Positions 8,697 through 17,541 are shown, numbered from the stretch's first letter. The stretch: 64,000 nt of DNA from Xanthomarina spongicola (GCF_003148645.1 NZ_QGGP01000006.1:62001-126000), one strand, 5' to 3'. The notes: generated from the letters alone by a model not told the origin. Program-made: numbers and translations.

Positions 8697-8704
8697 CAAA
8701 ATTA
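8697..8704 (-). promoter_or_regulatory. promoter -7 element for the exported protein / cyclase unit
   Basis: Minus-strand TAATTTTG fits TAnnTTTG and lies 43 bases before the ATG at 8654. No clear -33 element. The rest of the intergenic stretch to 8910 shows nothing else I can name. Confidence 0.55.
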
Positions 8705-8910
8705 ATATAGCATTTACCTAAAGAAATAGATTTAAGTGCAGTATAATAAAAAAGGGGAGTGCATAATATAAAATGAAATATAGTAAATAATAACTTACAA
8801 AAAAAACATAATTCACTCTAAGTCTTGAATTTATGCAAAAAAATTAATCACAGTCCTAAGTGAATATGAGTTTTATAAAGGAAAATTGATTGAAGCTAAA
8901 CTTCTTCAAG

Positions 8911-9468
8911 TTATTCTTTCCACTTTATATTACATCCAATACTTGGTTTTTGAATAGCAGTATTTTCCTTATTTTCAATAATACAATTTAATGCATGACG
9001 TATATCTGTTCCAGTTACTGGAATATTATTTCCAGGCCTTGAATCGTCTAGCTGACCTCTATAAGTTAATTTTAAATCTTGGTCAAATACATAGAAATCT
9101 GGAGTACAGGCTGCATCATAGGCTTTTGCTACTTCTTGAGTCTGATCGAATAAGTATGGAAAAATAAAACCTTGTTCAATAACATTCTCTTTCATTTTAT
9201 TAGGAGCATCTTCAGGATAATTTTCAATATCATTACTAGAGATAGCAATAAAATTAACACCTTTACTTTTATAGTCTTTTGCTAGTTTACTTAGCTCGCT
9301 ATTTACATGTTTTACAAAAGGACAATGGTTACAAATAAACATAATAACGGTTGCGTGGATTCCTTTTAATTCTCTTAAAGAATATTTTTTTTCAGTTACT
9401 GTATCCACAAGATTAAAAGAAGGAGCTTGAGTTCCTAAAGGAAGCATGTTTGAAGGTGTTCTTGCCAT
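8911..9468 (-). CDS. thioredoxin-like protein of the AhpC/TSA type
   Basis: 185 residues from the ATG at 9468 (a longer frame opens at 9525 but adds a non-conserved lead). Thioredoxin fold with a CNHC active site (Cys46, Cys49), preceded by PLGTQAPSFNL and followed by the cis-proline-type region and DFYVFDQDLKLTYRGQLDD, the pattern of the ResA/AhpC-TSA-like group. The CxxC pair suggests a thiol-disulphide oxidoreductase or reductase role. No signal peptide, so cytoplasmic. Divergent from csaA, with a 10-base inverted repeat in the gap. Confidence 0.9.
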   Translation of the reverse strand: MARTPSNMLPLGTQAPSFNLVDTVTEKKYSLRELKGIHATVIMFICNHCPFVKHVNSELSKLAKDYKSKGVNFIAISSNDIENYPEDAPNKMKENVIEQGFIFPYLFDQTQEVAKAYDAACTPDFYVFDQDLKLTYRGQLDDSRPGNNIPVTGTDIRHALNCIIENKENTAIQKPSIGCNIKWKE

Positions 9469-9529
9469 ATTTATATATTTTAAATAATAACCTACAATTT
9501 TATAATCAATATTCCAAATAGACAAGAAT

Positions 9530-9574
9530 TAGTTTGATATACTTATATTGCAAAAACATATAGCTATCAAACTA
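9530..9574. repeat. 10-base inverted repeat in a divergent intergenic region
   Basis: TAGTTTGATA (9530-9539) and TATCAAACTA (9565-9574) are exact reverse complements with a 25-base spacer. They lie between the thioredoxin-like gene (start 9468, minus) and csaA (start 9615, plus), so a shared operator is possible. Confidence 0.5.
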
Positions 9575-9614
9575 TATATTATAAAATATTAACCAACCAA
9601 TTTAACTGTTTAAA

Positions 9615-9950
9615 ATGAGTGATGTCATTCAGTTTGACGACTTTGTAAAAGTAGATTTACGCGTAGGAACCATCTTAGAGGTTTCAGATTTTCCAGAAGC
9701 AAGAAATCCAGCCTATCAATTAGTTATTGATTTTGGAGATTTAGGAATTAAAAAAACATCAGCACAAATAACCACACTTTATAAAAAAGAAGATTTGTTA
9801 AATAGACAAATAGTTGCTGTGGTAAATTTTCCAAGTAAGCAAATAGCTTCTTTTATGAGTGAATGTTTGGTTTTAGGAGCTGTAGATGGAAAAAATGTTA
9901 TTCTTTTAAATCCTGAAACAAAAGTTAAGAATGGATCAACTGTAGCATAG
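9615..9950 (+). CDS. csaA: CsaA-type tRNA-binding protein
   Basis: 111 residues forming one OB-fold tRNA-binding domain, the CsaA / YgjH type: FVKVDLRVGTILEVSDFPEA at the start, TSAQIT in the middle, VNFPSKQIASFMSECLVLG near the end. Proteins of this family are homodimers that bind tRNA and have been described as having chaperone or export-related activity; the precise role here is not visible. The next gene starts one base after the stop, so it is likely co-transcribed with the symporter and acyltransferase. Confidence 0.93.
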   Translation: MSDVIQFDDFVKVDLRVGTILEVSDFPEARNPAYQLVIDFGDLGIKKTSAQITTLYKKEDLLNRQIVAVVNFPSKQIASFMSECLVLGAVDGKNVILLNPETKVKNGSTVA

Positions 9951-9951
9951 T

Positions 9952-10866
9952 ATGTTAGAACTAGATAGCGTAAAAATAAATTTCGATAGTCAAGGTCTTT
10001 GGGTTTTAAATGTAGCCCTTGCAGTTATTATGTTTGGAGTAGCTTTAGGAATTAAATTTGATGATTTTAAGCGCTTATTAAAACAGCCTAAACTTGTTTT
10101 AATTGGTGTATTACTCCAGTTTGTATTATTGCCTTTTATCACTTATCTGTTAATTGTTATAATAAACCCAATGCCAAGTATCGCTCTTGGAATGATGATG
10201 GTTGCTGCATGTCCAGGTGGAAATATTTCAAATTTCATGACGCATTTGGCAGATGGAAATACGGCATTATCCATAAGTTTAACTGCAGTTGCAACGTTTA
10301 TTGCAGTGTTTATGACTCCTTTTAATTTTCAGTTTTATGGAAATTTATACGAACCAACATCGTTGCTACTTCAGCAAGTTGAATTAAATCCGTTTGAACT
10401 TTTAGAATTAGTGACTTTAATCCTTGGACTACCATTAATTGCAGGTATGCTTTTTAGAGCTAAATATGAAAAACTAGCGATTCTATTATCAAAAAGGTTA
10501 AAGCCTCTTTCTATTTTAGTTTTTATTGTTATTGTCATTATTGCCTTTACAAATAATTTAGACGTATTTAACAACTATGCACATCATGTGGTAGGTATTG
10601 GAATAATACATAATTTATTGGCTATTTTACTCGGATTTACTATTGCCAAAGCTTTTAATTTATCTTTCGAAAATCAAAAAACCTTAGCTATAGAAACAGG
10701 AATCCAAAATTCTGGGTTAGGCTTATTGTTAATCTTTACTTTCTTCAATGGGTTAGGAGGTATGGCAATTATGGCTGCATTTTGGGGAATTTGGCATATT
10801 ATTTCAGGCTTGATAATTTCATATTATTGGTCTATAAAAGAGAAAAAAATAATTGAAGTCTATTGA
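9952..10866 (+). CDS. bile acid:sodium symporter family transporter
   Basis: 304 residues, about nine or ten membrane helices. Sequence pattern of the BASS family: GVALGIKFDDFKRLLKQPK near the N terminus, ACPGGNISNFMTHLADGN (about 85-102) as the first crossover motif, and ETGIQNSGLGLLL (about 249) as the second. Transport of an organic anion together with sodium is expected; bacterial members often carry small carboxylates, so the bile acid name should not be taken literally. It follows csaA by one base and its stop overlaps the TTG start of the acyltransferase. Confidence 0.92.
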   Translation: MLELDSVKINFDSQGLWVLNVALAVIMFGVALGIKFDDFKRLLKQPKLVLIGVLLQFVLLPFITYLLIVIINPMPSIALGMMMVAACPGGNISNFMTHLADGNTALSISLTAVATFIAVFMTPFNFQFYGNLYEPTSLLLQQVELNPFELLELVTLILGLPLIAGMLFRAKYEKLAILLSKRLKPLSILVFIVIVIIAFTNNLDVFNNYAHHVVGIGIIHNLLAILLGFTIAKAFNLSFENQKTLAIETGIQNSGLGLLLIFTFFNGLGGMAIMAAFWGIWHIISGLIISYYWSIKEKKIIEVY

Positions 10867-11894
10867 AAAATATTTGGTTACATACAGTTAGAATATATTT
10901 AAGGATTGGACTGTTCTTTTATTATAAAAAGATTGTTGTTGTTAAAGAAAACCAGATTCCTAAAAACAAGCCTATTTTATTTCTGTCAAACCACCAAAAT
11001 GCATTAATAGATGCTTTATTAATAGCCACAACATCTGGTAGATTTTCTTATTTTTTAACACGTGCTAGTGTGTTTAAAAAGTCTGTAGTTTCTAAATTGT
11101 TACATAGTGTAAATATGTTGCCAGTTTATAGAATAAGAGATGGTTGGAGTTTAATAAGTAAGAATAACTACATCTTTAAAACCTGTACAGAAAAACTTAA
11201 AAACAATCAGGCAGTTGCTCTGTTTCCTGAAGGGAATCATCATATTAATAGAACAGTTAGGCCTTTAAGTAAAGGGTTTACAAGAATTATTTTTGAATCT
11301 TTAAACACATATACAGATTTAGATTTGCAATTGGTTCCAATAGGTATAAATTATCAACACGGAATAAATTTTGGAGATAGTGTGGCTTTGTATTATGGTT
11401 CACCTATTTCTGCTAGGGATATGGTTTCTAATTTTTCAAGTGAAGAAATTGTCGTATTAAGACAAACAATGCAAGAAAAGATTAAGAATCTAACAACACA
11501 TATTAATAATGATGTCTATAATGAAACTATAACAAAATTAAACGCTTTAAATGTGGATTATTTAAATCCAAAAGCTGTAAATAGGTGTATAGAAACAAAC
11601 TTTCAACATTGTAAAACACTCCCAAAACAGAGTAAAAGTTGGCTAAAACAGTTTTTTAAGGGTTTGTTAATTATAAATTTGTTTTTGCCTTTTATAATCT
11701 GGAAATATTATATTAAACCAAAAATTAAGGAAGTTGAATTTATAGCTACTTTTAGGTTTGCCATAGCAATAAGTTTAGTCCCTATATGGTTGTTACTATG
11801 TTGTTTTGTTTTAGCCTCCAATTTTGGGTTGATATATGGAATAGCTTATGTTTTAAGCGTTTTAATTATCACTTTATTAAGTGTCAAACTTTAA
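10863..11894 (+). CDS. lysophospholipid acyltransferase (PlsC-like) with TTG start
   Basis: 343 residues. An acyltransferase domain (about 30-220) has NHQNALID (His44, Asp50), a His-x5-Asp spacing rather than the usual His-x4-Asp, and the acceptor motif FPEGNHH (121-127). Two or three hydrophobic segments after residue 265 anchor the protein in the inner membrane. It should acylate a (lyso)glycerophosphate or related acceptor in phospholipid synthesis. The only sensible start is TTG at 10863, overlapping the symporter stop as TTGA; the next ATG would remove the catalytic motif. A terminator-like hairpin follows the stop. Confidence 0.88.
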   Translation: MKNIWLHTVRIYLRIGLFFYYKKIVVVKENQIPKNKPILFLSNHQNALIDALLIATTSGRFSYFLTRASVFKKSVVSKLLHSVNMLPVYRIRDGWSLISKNNYIFKTCTEKLKNNQAVALFPEGNHHINRTVRPLSKGFTRIIFESLNTYTDLDLQLVPIGINYQHGINFGDSVALYYGSPISARDMVSNFSSEEIVVLRQTMQEKIKNLTTHINNDVYNETITKLNALNVDYLNPKAVNRCIETNFQHCKTLPKQSKSWLKQFFKGLLIINLFLPFIIWKYYIKPKIKEVEFIATFRFAIAISLVPIWLLLCCFVLASNFGLIYGIAYVLSVLIITLLSVKL

Positions 11895-11904
11895 AATAAA
11901 GCAT

Positions 11905-11934
11905 AAAAAAAGCCATTACATTGTAACGGCTTTA
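11905..11934. terminator. bidirectional terminator
   Basis: Stem AAAGCCATTAC / GTAACGGCTTT (one G-T type mismatch) around 11909-11933, flanked by A-run and T-run. It lies between the convergent acyltransferase (ends 11894) and DUF3276 gene (ends 11953). Confidence 0.75.
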
Positions 11935-11952
11935 ATAATATTATTATATTTT

Positions 11953-12342
11953 CTAGATATCGTCGAAATCTACATCTGTAAACTTCTCTGTTGAAGTGTC
12001 TTCAGCTTTAGTTTCAAATGAATTATTATCAGATTCATATTCTTTTTTGAAATCTTTCTGATGACGTTCGCTTATAACTTCATCACCTTTTTCATTAATA
12101 ATATAATCTGTCATTTCTTGAAGAATGCTATTGAATTCAGAAAAATCTTCTTTGTATAAATAGATTTTATGTTTTTTATAATGAAAAGATCCATCATCGT
12201 TTGTAAATTTTTTGCTTTCAGTTACAGTTAAGTAGTAATCTCCAGCTTTTGTCGATCTAACATCAAAGAAGTAAGTTCTTCTTCCTGCTCTTAATACTTT
12301 AGAAAAAATCTCTTCTTTCTCCATCATATCATTATTATTCAT
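11953..12342 (-). CDS. DUF3276 / PUR-domain nucleic-acid-binding protein
   Basis: 129 residues from the ATG at 12342; a longer frame to 12396 adds a non-conserved lead and was not used. The core (KVLRAGRRTYFFDVR, DYYLTVTESKK, HKIYLYKEDFSEF) is the bacterial PUR-alpha-like fold, known to bind single-stranded DNA or RNA. The acidic C-terminal tail (TEKFTDVDFDDI) is typical of Bacteroidota members. The DNA or RNA target here is unknown. Convergent with the acyltransferase across a terminator. Confidence 0.9.
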   Translation of the reverse strand: MNNNDMMEKEEIFSKVLRAGRRTYFFDVRSTKAGDYYLTVTESKKFTNDDGSFHYKKHKIYLYKEDFSEFNSILQEMTDYIINEKGDEVISERHQKDFKKEYESDNNSFETKAEDTSTEKFTDVDFDDI

Positions 12343-12476
12343 AATCGTATTGTTGTTTAAATAGTTTTTCAAAAATCTAAAAAAAACATTTACCAACCAA
12401 CAATTTATGATATTTCTTTTAGACTAATTGGTTTTATTATATCAGTCAGTAATTATTATTAGTGAAAATGAAGCAA

Positions 12477-14252
12477 TTAACTATTAAGATTGTCTGTGTT
12501 AGAAGTCTCGCTAAGTTGTTTTAAATAAAGGTGTTTATAATAACCATCTACATTTATTAATGCTTCATGACTTCCAGACTGGACTATTTTCCCTTCGTCT
12601 AGAACAATTATTTTATCAGCATTCTTTGCAGAAGATACTCTGTGACTAACAATAATAGTTGTTTTTCCTTTAGACAGGTTGTTTAAATGATTAAGTATTT
12701 TCTCTTCAGTTTCAGTATCGACAGCAGATAAAGAATCGTCTAAAAGTAGAATTTTTGGATCCTTAATAATTGCTCTAGCAATAGAGATACGTTGTTTTTG
12801 TCCTCCAGAAAGCGTGATGCCTCTTTCGCCTAGAATGGTTTCGTAACCTTTATTAAAGCCTATAATGTTTTTATGAACTTGAGCATATTTTGCAGCTTGA
12901 ATAACCTCTTCATCTGTTGCATCTTCTTTTCCAAATTTAATGTTGTTATTAATAGTATCTGAAAACAAGAAAGCATCTTGTGGCACATAACCTATACTGT
13001 CTCTAAGGCTTGTTAAATTTAGTTTGTCTATAGGTGTGTTGTCTATAAGTAATTGTCCTTTTTCAATATCGTAAAGTCTGCCAATTAAATCAAGGATTGT
13101 AGATTTCCCAGAACCAGTTTTACCGATAATAGCTAGAGACTTCCCATGTTCTAATGTGAATGAAACACCTTTTAAAGCCTCAATATTGGTATCGCTATAG
13201 GTGAAATGAACATTTTTAAATTCGATGTTTCCAGTTATATCTGAAGGTTCTATAGTTGGATTTGTAATATCAGGCGTTATTTTTAAAAACTCATTAATAC
13301 GTTTTTGCGAAGCTTCAGCTTGCTGAACAATAGAGGTAACCCATCCAACAGTAGCCACAGGCCAAGTAAGCATGTTGACATAAATAATAAATTCAGCAAT
13401 GGTTCCAAGGCTTTCAATTTCGCCATTTATATATTGTAACCCACCAACGTAAATTACTATTAAGTTACTAATACCAATTAATAAAATCATCATTGGAAAA
13501 AATAATGAGCTTACTCGAACTAAACTAAGTTGTTTTTCTTTGCTTGTTTGAGATAACTCGTTAAAATCAGCCGAAGTTTGCGCTTCTATACCATAAGCTT
13601 TAATTATTGAAATTCCACTAAACGATTCTTGTGTAGATGAAGACAAATGCGATAAATATTGCTGGACTATGGTACTTCTTTTATGAATTTCTTTACTTAA
13701 TTTATAAATTATAACGGATAATATTGGTAGAGGAACTATAGTATAGAGAGTTAATGAAGGTGCTTCATTAAACATGTAAATTAAAGCAATAACAAAAAGA
13801 GTAACTGTATTAATACTATACATAATTGCAGGACCAACATACATTCTAACACGACCAACATCTTCGCTAATTCTGTTCATTAAATCTCCAGTCCTGTTAT
13901 TTTTGTAGAATTTTAAAGACAATTTTTGGTAATGCTGATAGACTTCATTTTTTAAATCGAATTCAATATATCTCGATATGTTTATCAAAGTCTGACGCAT
14001 AAAAAATGTCAGGATACCAGCTATAATAGCTGCACCAATAATATATAAAATAATTTCACCTAGTTCAGATTGAATGGTTCTGTTGCTTGTAACTAGATTG
14101 TTTTTATAATTCTCGACTACTACAAATATATTTTTAACCAGTCTAGGTGTAAAAAGGAGAAAAATTCTAGCAACTATCGTTATTAATATGCCAATAATTA
14201 GTTGCCCTTTATACTTTAGAAAATATTTATTTAGGTGTTGTAATTCTTTCAT
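12477..14252 (-). CDS. ABC exporter, fused permease and ATPase
   Basis: 591 residues: six membrane helices in the first 310, then an ATPase domain with Walker A GKTGSGKST (377-385), Q-loop at about 425, signature LSGGQ (481-485) and Walker B ILLLDDSLSAVD (501-512). It is an MsbA/BmrC-type exporter of lipids, drugs or peptides. The catalytic glutamate after Walker B is an aspartate (Asp506, DDSLSAVD in place of DEPTSALD), as in the degenerate-site subunit of heterodimeric exporters, yet no partner subunit is encoded in the window. Divergent from the amino acid dehydrogenase. Confidence 0.93.
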   Translation of the reverse strand: MKELQHLNKYFLKYKGQLIIGILITIVARIFLLFTPRLVKNIFVVVENYKNNLVTSNRTIQSELGEIILYIIGAAIIAGILTFFMRQTLINISRYIEFDLKNEVYQHYQKLSLKFYKNNRTGDLMNRISEDVGRVRMYVGPAIMYSINTVTLFVIALIYMFNEAPSLTLYTIVPLPILSVIIYKLSKEIHKRSTIVQQYLSHLSSSTQESFSGISIIKAYGIEAQTSADFNELSQTSKEKQLSLVRVSSLFFPMMILLIGISNLIVIYVGGLQYINGEIESLGTIAEFIIYVNMLTWPVATVGWVTSIVQQAEASQKRINEFLKITPDITNPTIEPSDITGNIEFKNVHFTYSDTNIEALKGVSFTLEHGKSLAIIGKTGSGKSTILDLIGRLYDIEKGQLLIDNTPIDKLNLTSLRDSIGYVPQDAFLFSDTINNNIKFGKEDATDEEVIQAAKYAQVHKNIIGFNKGYETILGERGITLSGGQKQRISIARAIIKDPKILLLDDSLSAVDTETEEKILNHLNNLSKGKTTIIVSHRVSSAKNADKIIVLDEGKIVQSGSHEALINVDGYYKHLYLKQLSETSNTDNLNS

Positions 14253-14307
14253 TTAACTTTCGAGAACAGATAAAGTTTTTAACAATTTAGCTTTTTAGCT
14301 TATATAA

Positions 14308-14339
14308 TTTGGGTAAACCTTTATAATGGATTAATTTTG
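14308..14339 (+). promoter_or_regulatory. promoter of the amino acid dehydrogenase
   Basis: TTTG (14308-14311), 20-base spacer, TAATTTTG (14332-14339), a full match to the Bacteroidota -33/-7 promoter. The leader to the ATG is about 55 bases. Confidence 0.8.
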
Positions 14340-14397
14340 CACGTTGTTTTTAAAATAATAATAAAAACACAACCTATAACTTTAAAAATATATTAAA

Positions 14398-15501
14398 ATG
14401 GTTACAGACGTTATTAAAGCAAACGAACTTCATAAAGTAGATCCAGTTTTTGGTCAACTTTCATTCGATAATCATGAGCAAGTTGTGTTTTGCAACGACA
14501 AAGATACAGGATTAAAAGCAATAATTGGAATTCATAATACAGTATTAGGTCCAGCTCTTGGAGGTACAAGAATGTGGAATTATAGTAATGAATGGGAAGC
14601 TTTAAACGATGTTCTTCGTCTATCTAGAGGAATGACATTTAAGTCTGCTATTACAGGTTTAAACCTTGGAGGAGGAAAAGCTGTTATTATTGGAGATGCT
14701 AAAACTCAAAAAACACCAGAATTAATGAAAAAATTTGGTGAATTTGTTCACTCGTTAAGTGGAAGATATATTACTGCAGAAGATGTTGGAATGGAAACGT
14801 CTGATATGGATTTAGTAAGACAAGTAACACCTTATGTAACTGGAATTTCGGAAGAAATTGGTGGAGCAGGAAACCCTTCTCCTATTACAGCGTATGGTGT
14901 TTTTATGGGAATGAAAGCAGCTGCTAAATTCAAATTTGGTTCAGATGTTTTAGAAGATAAAAACATATTTGTTCAAGGTATTGGTAATGTTGGTGAAGCT
15001 CTAGTTGAGCATTTAGTAGACGAAGGAGCTAAAGTAACCATAGCAGATATCAATCAAGAGCGTCTAGAAGCTATTAGAAAGAAATATGGTGTTACTATTT
15101 ATGGTGGAAGCGATTTGTATTCTGAAGACATGGACATTTACGCACCTTGTGCACTTGGAGCTACTATAAACGATGATACTATTTATAAGTTAAAAGCTAA
15201 AGTTATTGCTGGAGCAGCAAACAACCAATTAGCTGTTGAAGAAAAACATGGAAAAATTCTTCAAGAAAGAGACATTGTTTATGCACCAGATTTTTTAATT
15301 AATGCAGGTGGTATTATTAATGTTTATGCAGAGTTAGAAGGTTACGATAAAAAAGAAATTATGCGTAAAACAGAAAATATTTATAACACTACGTTAGAAA
15401 TATTAACAAATGCTAAAACACATAATATTACAACAAACCATGCAGCTTTAAATATTGCTCAAAATAGAATTGAGACAAGAAAAAAAGAGAATAAGAGATA
15501 A
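14398..15501 (+). CDS. leucine/valine-type amino acid dehydrogenase
   Basis: 367 residues. NAD-dependent oxidative deamination of branched-chain amino acids (Glu/Leu/Phe/Val dehydrogenase family). The substrate domain has GGTRMW (55-60), the substrate lysine Lys82 in MTFKSA and catalytic Lys94 in GGGKAVI; the Rossmann domain has GIGNVG at about 190. Length and motifs fit leucine or valine dehydrogenase, not the larger glutamate enzyme. It stands alone with its own promoter and terminator; it would feed the catabolism of branched-chain amino acids or reversibly assimilate ammonia. Confidence 0.92.
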   Translation: MVTDVIKANELHKVDPVFGQLSFDNHEQVVFCNDKDTGLKAIIGIHNTVLGPALGGTRMWNYSNEWEALNDVLRLSRGMTFKSAITGLNLGGGKAVIIGDAKTQKTPELMKKFGEFVHSLSGRYITAEDVGMETSDMDLVRQVTPYVTGISEEIGGAGNPSPITAYGVFMGMKAAAKFKFGSDVLEDKNIFVQGIGNVGEALVEHLVDEGAKVTIADINQERLEAIRKKYGVTIYGGSDLYSEDMDIYAPCALGATINDDTIYKLKAKVIAGAANNQLAVEEKHGKILQERDIVYAPDFLINAGGIINVYAELEGYDKKEIMRKTENIYNTTLEILTNAKTHNITTNHAALNIAQNRIETRKKENKR

Positions 15502-15526
15502 TTCTTTAAAATAATATTATTTTTGC

Positions 15527-15557
15527 AAGGCGAGAGTTACAAAACTTTCGCCTTTTT
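15527..15557 (+). terminator. rho-independent terminator of the dehydrogenase gene
   Basis: Stem AAGGCGAGAGTT (15527-15538) with AACTTTCGCCTT (15543-15554), one G-T pair, four-base loop, then T-run. Confidence 0.88.
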
Positions 15558-15631
15558 AATTGAAAGTAAGTTGTTATTTCTAAAATGGAAATTTCAAAAA
15601 ATAAATTAAAACATTAAAGTTCTTTGTACAT

Positions 15632-16576
15632 ATGCTTAACAGAAGACATATTAGAATAAAAGTCATGCAAACTATTTACTCCTTTAAAGGAAATGAAAGT
15701 GATAGTTTTGATAAAGAGCAAAAGTTCTTATTATATAGTCTAGATAATATTTACAATCTGTATTTATTATTAATGTCTTTACTAATCGAAGTTCAGAAAA
15801 GAGCAGAAGACCACCTAGAAAAATCTAGCAAAAAACATTTAGCAACAAAAGAAGAGAAGGATCCAAATAAAAAGTTGGTTAATAACGAAGTGCTTGTTTT
15901 ACTAAAAAACAATATCCTTCTTCAAGATGAATTAGAACAACGAAAAATTAATAACTGGGATTTAGACTCAGAGTATATTGAAGTTATTTTTCGTGAAATT
16001 TTAGCAAGTGATTTGTATGCAGAATACATGCAAACTAAAACATCCTCTTTTAACGAAGATAAAAAGTTTGTAATAGATGTTTTTAGCGATATCATTGCAC
16101 CAAACAATAAGCTTTACGATTACCTTGAGGATAAAAACTTAACTTGGATAGACGATTTACCAGTTGTAAATACAGCTATTTTAAAATTACTACGCAAAGT
16201 AAAACCACATTCTTTACCTAATTACTTTTTGCCTAAATTATACAAAGATTTAGAAGATAAAGATTTTGCTTTAGACCTGTTTAAAAAGACAATTTTAAAC
16301 CAATCTAAGTTTAAAGAAATAATTCAAGAAAAAACTCAAAATTGGGATACAGATAGAATAGCAAGTTTAGATATAGTATTGTTAAAAATGGCTATTTGCG
16401 AAATACAAAAATTCCCATCAATTCCAGTTAAAGTAACCATAAATGAATACTTAGAAATTGCTAAAGAATACTCAACACCTAAGAGTAGTATTTTTATAAA
16501 TGGTATTTTAGATAAGCTTATTAAAGAATATCAAGAAAGCGATACTTTAAATAAAACTGGTAGAGGGTTGATGTAA
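15632..16576 (+). CDS. nusB: transcription antitermination factor NusB
   Basis: 314 residues, the long Bacteroidota form of NusB. The opening MLNRRHIRIKVMQTIYSF is the conserved RNA-binding start, and the C-terminal half (about 190-305) holds the NusB helical fold with DRIASLDIVLLKMAICEI, PVKVTINEYLEIAKEYSTPKS (written here in two parts: PVKVTINEYLEI and KEYSTPKS) and FINGILDKL. With NusE (ribosomal S10) it supports antitermination in rRNA operons. A long middle insertion makes it about twice the E. coli length, which is normal in this phylum. Followed 50 bases later by the DUF1573 and yajC genes. Confidence 0.95.
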   Translation: MLNRRHIRIKVMQTIYSFKGNESDSFDKEQKFLLYSLDNIYNLYLLLMSLLIEVQKRAEDHLEKSSKKHLATKEEKDPNKKLVNNEVLVLLKNNILLQDELEQRKINNWDLDSEYIEVIFREILASDLYAEYMQTKTSSFNEDKKFVIDVFSDIIAPNNKLYDYLEDKNLTWIDDLPVVNTAILKLLRKVKPHSLPNYFLPKLYKDLEDKDFALDLFKKTILNQSKFKEIIQEKTQNWDTDRIASLDIVLLKMAICEIQKFPSIPVKVTINEYLEIAKEYSTPKSSIFINGILDKLIKEYQESDTLNKTGRGLM

Positions 16577-16626
16577 TTAGAAATATTTATTACTTTTACA
16601 AACTTAATTTAAAAAATAAATTTATT

Positions 16627-17196
16627 ATGAAAAAAGCAATCTTAGGGTTAACAGCTCTATGTTTAATAGCATTTACTTCTTGTAAGGAAGATGCTTCAAA
16701 GAAAATTAATGAAGAAAATGTTGCTGTGGCAGCAGAAAGAGATGCTAATTCATCAAAATTTCCAGTAATTACATTTGACAAAACAACTCATGATTTTGGT
16801 GAAATAGAGTCAAAACAAAATGTTGAAACTGTTTTTAATTATACAAATACAGGTGATTCTCCTTTAGTAATTACAGATATTAAAAGTTCTTGTGGTTGTA
16901 CAGTTCCTCAAGACTGGAGTAAAGAGCCTTTAAGTCCTGGAGACAAAGGTCATTTTACTGTAAAGTTTAATGGTACAGGTGCTAATAAAGTATCTAAAAC
17001 AGTTACCATAACCGCAAATACTGAAACTGGTAAAGAAACTGTAACTATTTCAGCTTTTGTTAAGCCAGATCCTAATGCTCCTGTAAAAGCTCAGGCTCAA
17101 GCACCAGCAATTGGTGGAGCAATGGCAGCACCTGCAGCTGGCGCACCAAAAAAATCTAGTACACAACCTGGTCACGAAGGTCATAACCACGATTAA
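16627..17196 (+). CDS. DUF1573 lipoprotein
   Basis: 189 residues with a lipoprotein signal (AFTSC, acylated Cys19). The DUF1573 domain (about 45-140) is an immunoglobulin-like beta sandwich: FDKTTHDFGEI, VETVFNYTNTGDSPLVI, SSCGCTVP, TVKFNGTGANKVSKTVTITAN. An Ala/Pro-rich linker and a His-containing tail (GHEGHNHD) end the protein and might bind metal. Exact function unknown; DUF1573 proteins are surface or periplasmic in this phylum. It is followed 4 bases later by yajC, so the two are co-transcribed, with a TACTTTTA promoter-like element at 16591-16598. Confidence 0.9.
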   Translation: MKKAILGLTALCLIAFTSCKEDASKKINEENVAVAAERDANSSKFPVITFDKTTHDFGEIESKQNVETVFNYTNTGDSPLVITDIKSSCGCTVPQDWSKEPLSPGDKGHFTVKFNGTGANKVSKTVTITANTETGKETVTISAFVKPDPNAPVKAQAQAPAIGGAMAAPAAGAPKKSSTQPGHEGHNHD

Positions 17197-17200
17197 TTAA

Positions 17201-17488
17201 ATGGGAGAAGGAATTAGTAGTTTTTTGCCGTTTATATTAATGTTTGTAGTCGTGTATTTCTTTATGATTGCACCACAAATGAAACGTCAAAAAAAAGAAA
17301 AAAAGTTTGCTGCCGAATTAAAACGTGGCGATAAAGTAATTACCAAAAGTGGAATGCATGGTAAAGTTGTAGAATTAAACGATTCTGATGCTAGCTGTGT
17401 TATTGAAACATTAGCAGGTAAAATAAAATTTGATAAATCTGCTATTTCAATGGAAATGAGTCAGAAATTGAATCCACCAAAAAAGTAA
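17201..17488 (+). CDS. yajC: Sec translocon accessory protein YajC
   Basis: 95 residues: one membrane helix (about 7-25, FLPFILMFVVVYFFMIAPQ), then the conserved basic stretch QMKRQKKEKKF and the beta domain with GDKVITKSGMHGKVVEL. YajC binds the SecDF complex and supports protein export. Bacterial members are about 85-115 residues, so the length is normal. Co-transcribed with the DUF1573 gene and closed by a strong terminator. Confidence 0.95.
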   Translation: MGEGISSFLPFILMFVVVYFFMIAPQMKRQKKEKKFAAELKRGDKVITKSGMHGKVVELNDSDASCVIETLAGKIKFDKSAISMEMSQKLNPPKK

Positions 17489-17508
17489 TTTACTTTTATA
17501 ATATAAGC

Positions 17509-17538
17509 AAAAAAGCCACTTTATTAAGTGGCTTTTTT
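17509..17538. terminator. bidirectional terminator after yajC
   Basis: Perfect stem AAAAAAGCCACTT (17509-17521) with AAGTGGCTTTTTT (17526-17538) and a four-base loop. It serves yajC and the convergent gene ending at 17542. Confidence 0.92.
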
Positions 17539-17541
17539 AAT

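Noticed and set aside
15518-15525. TATTTTTG before nusB that fits the -7 promoter consensus
   Set aside because: It lies just before the terminator stem at 15527, so a transcript from it would start inside the hairpin; no -33 element is present. Probably chance in AT-rich DNA.
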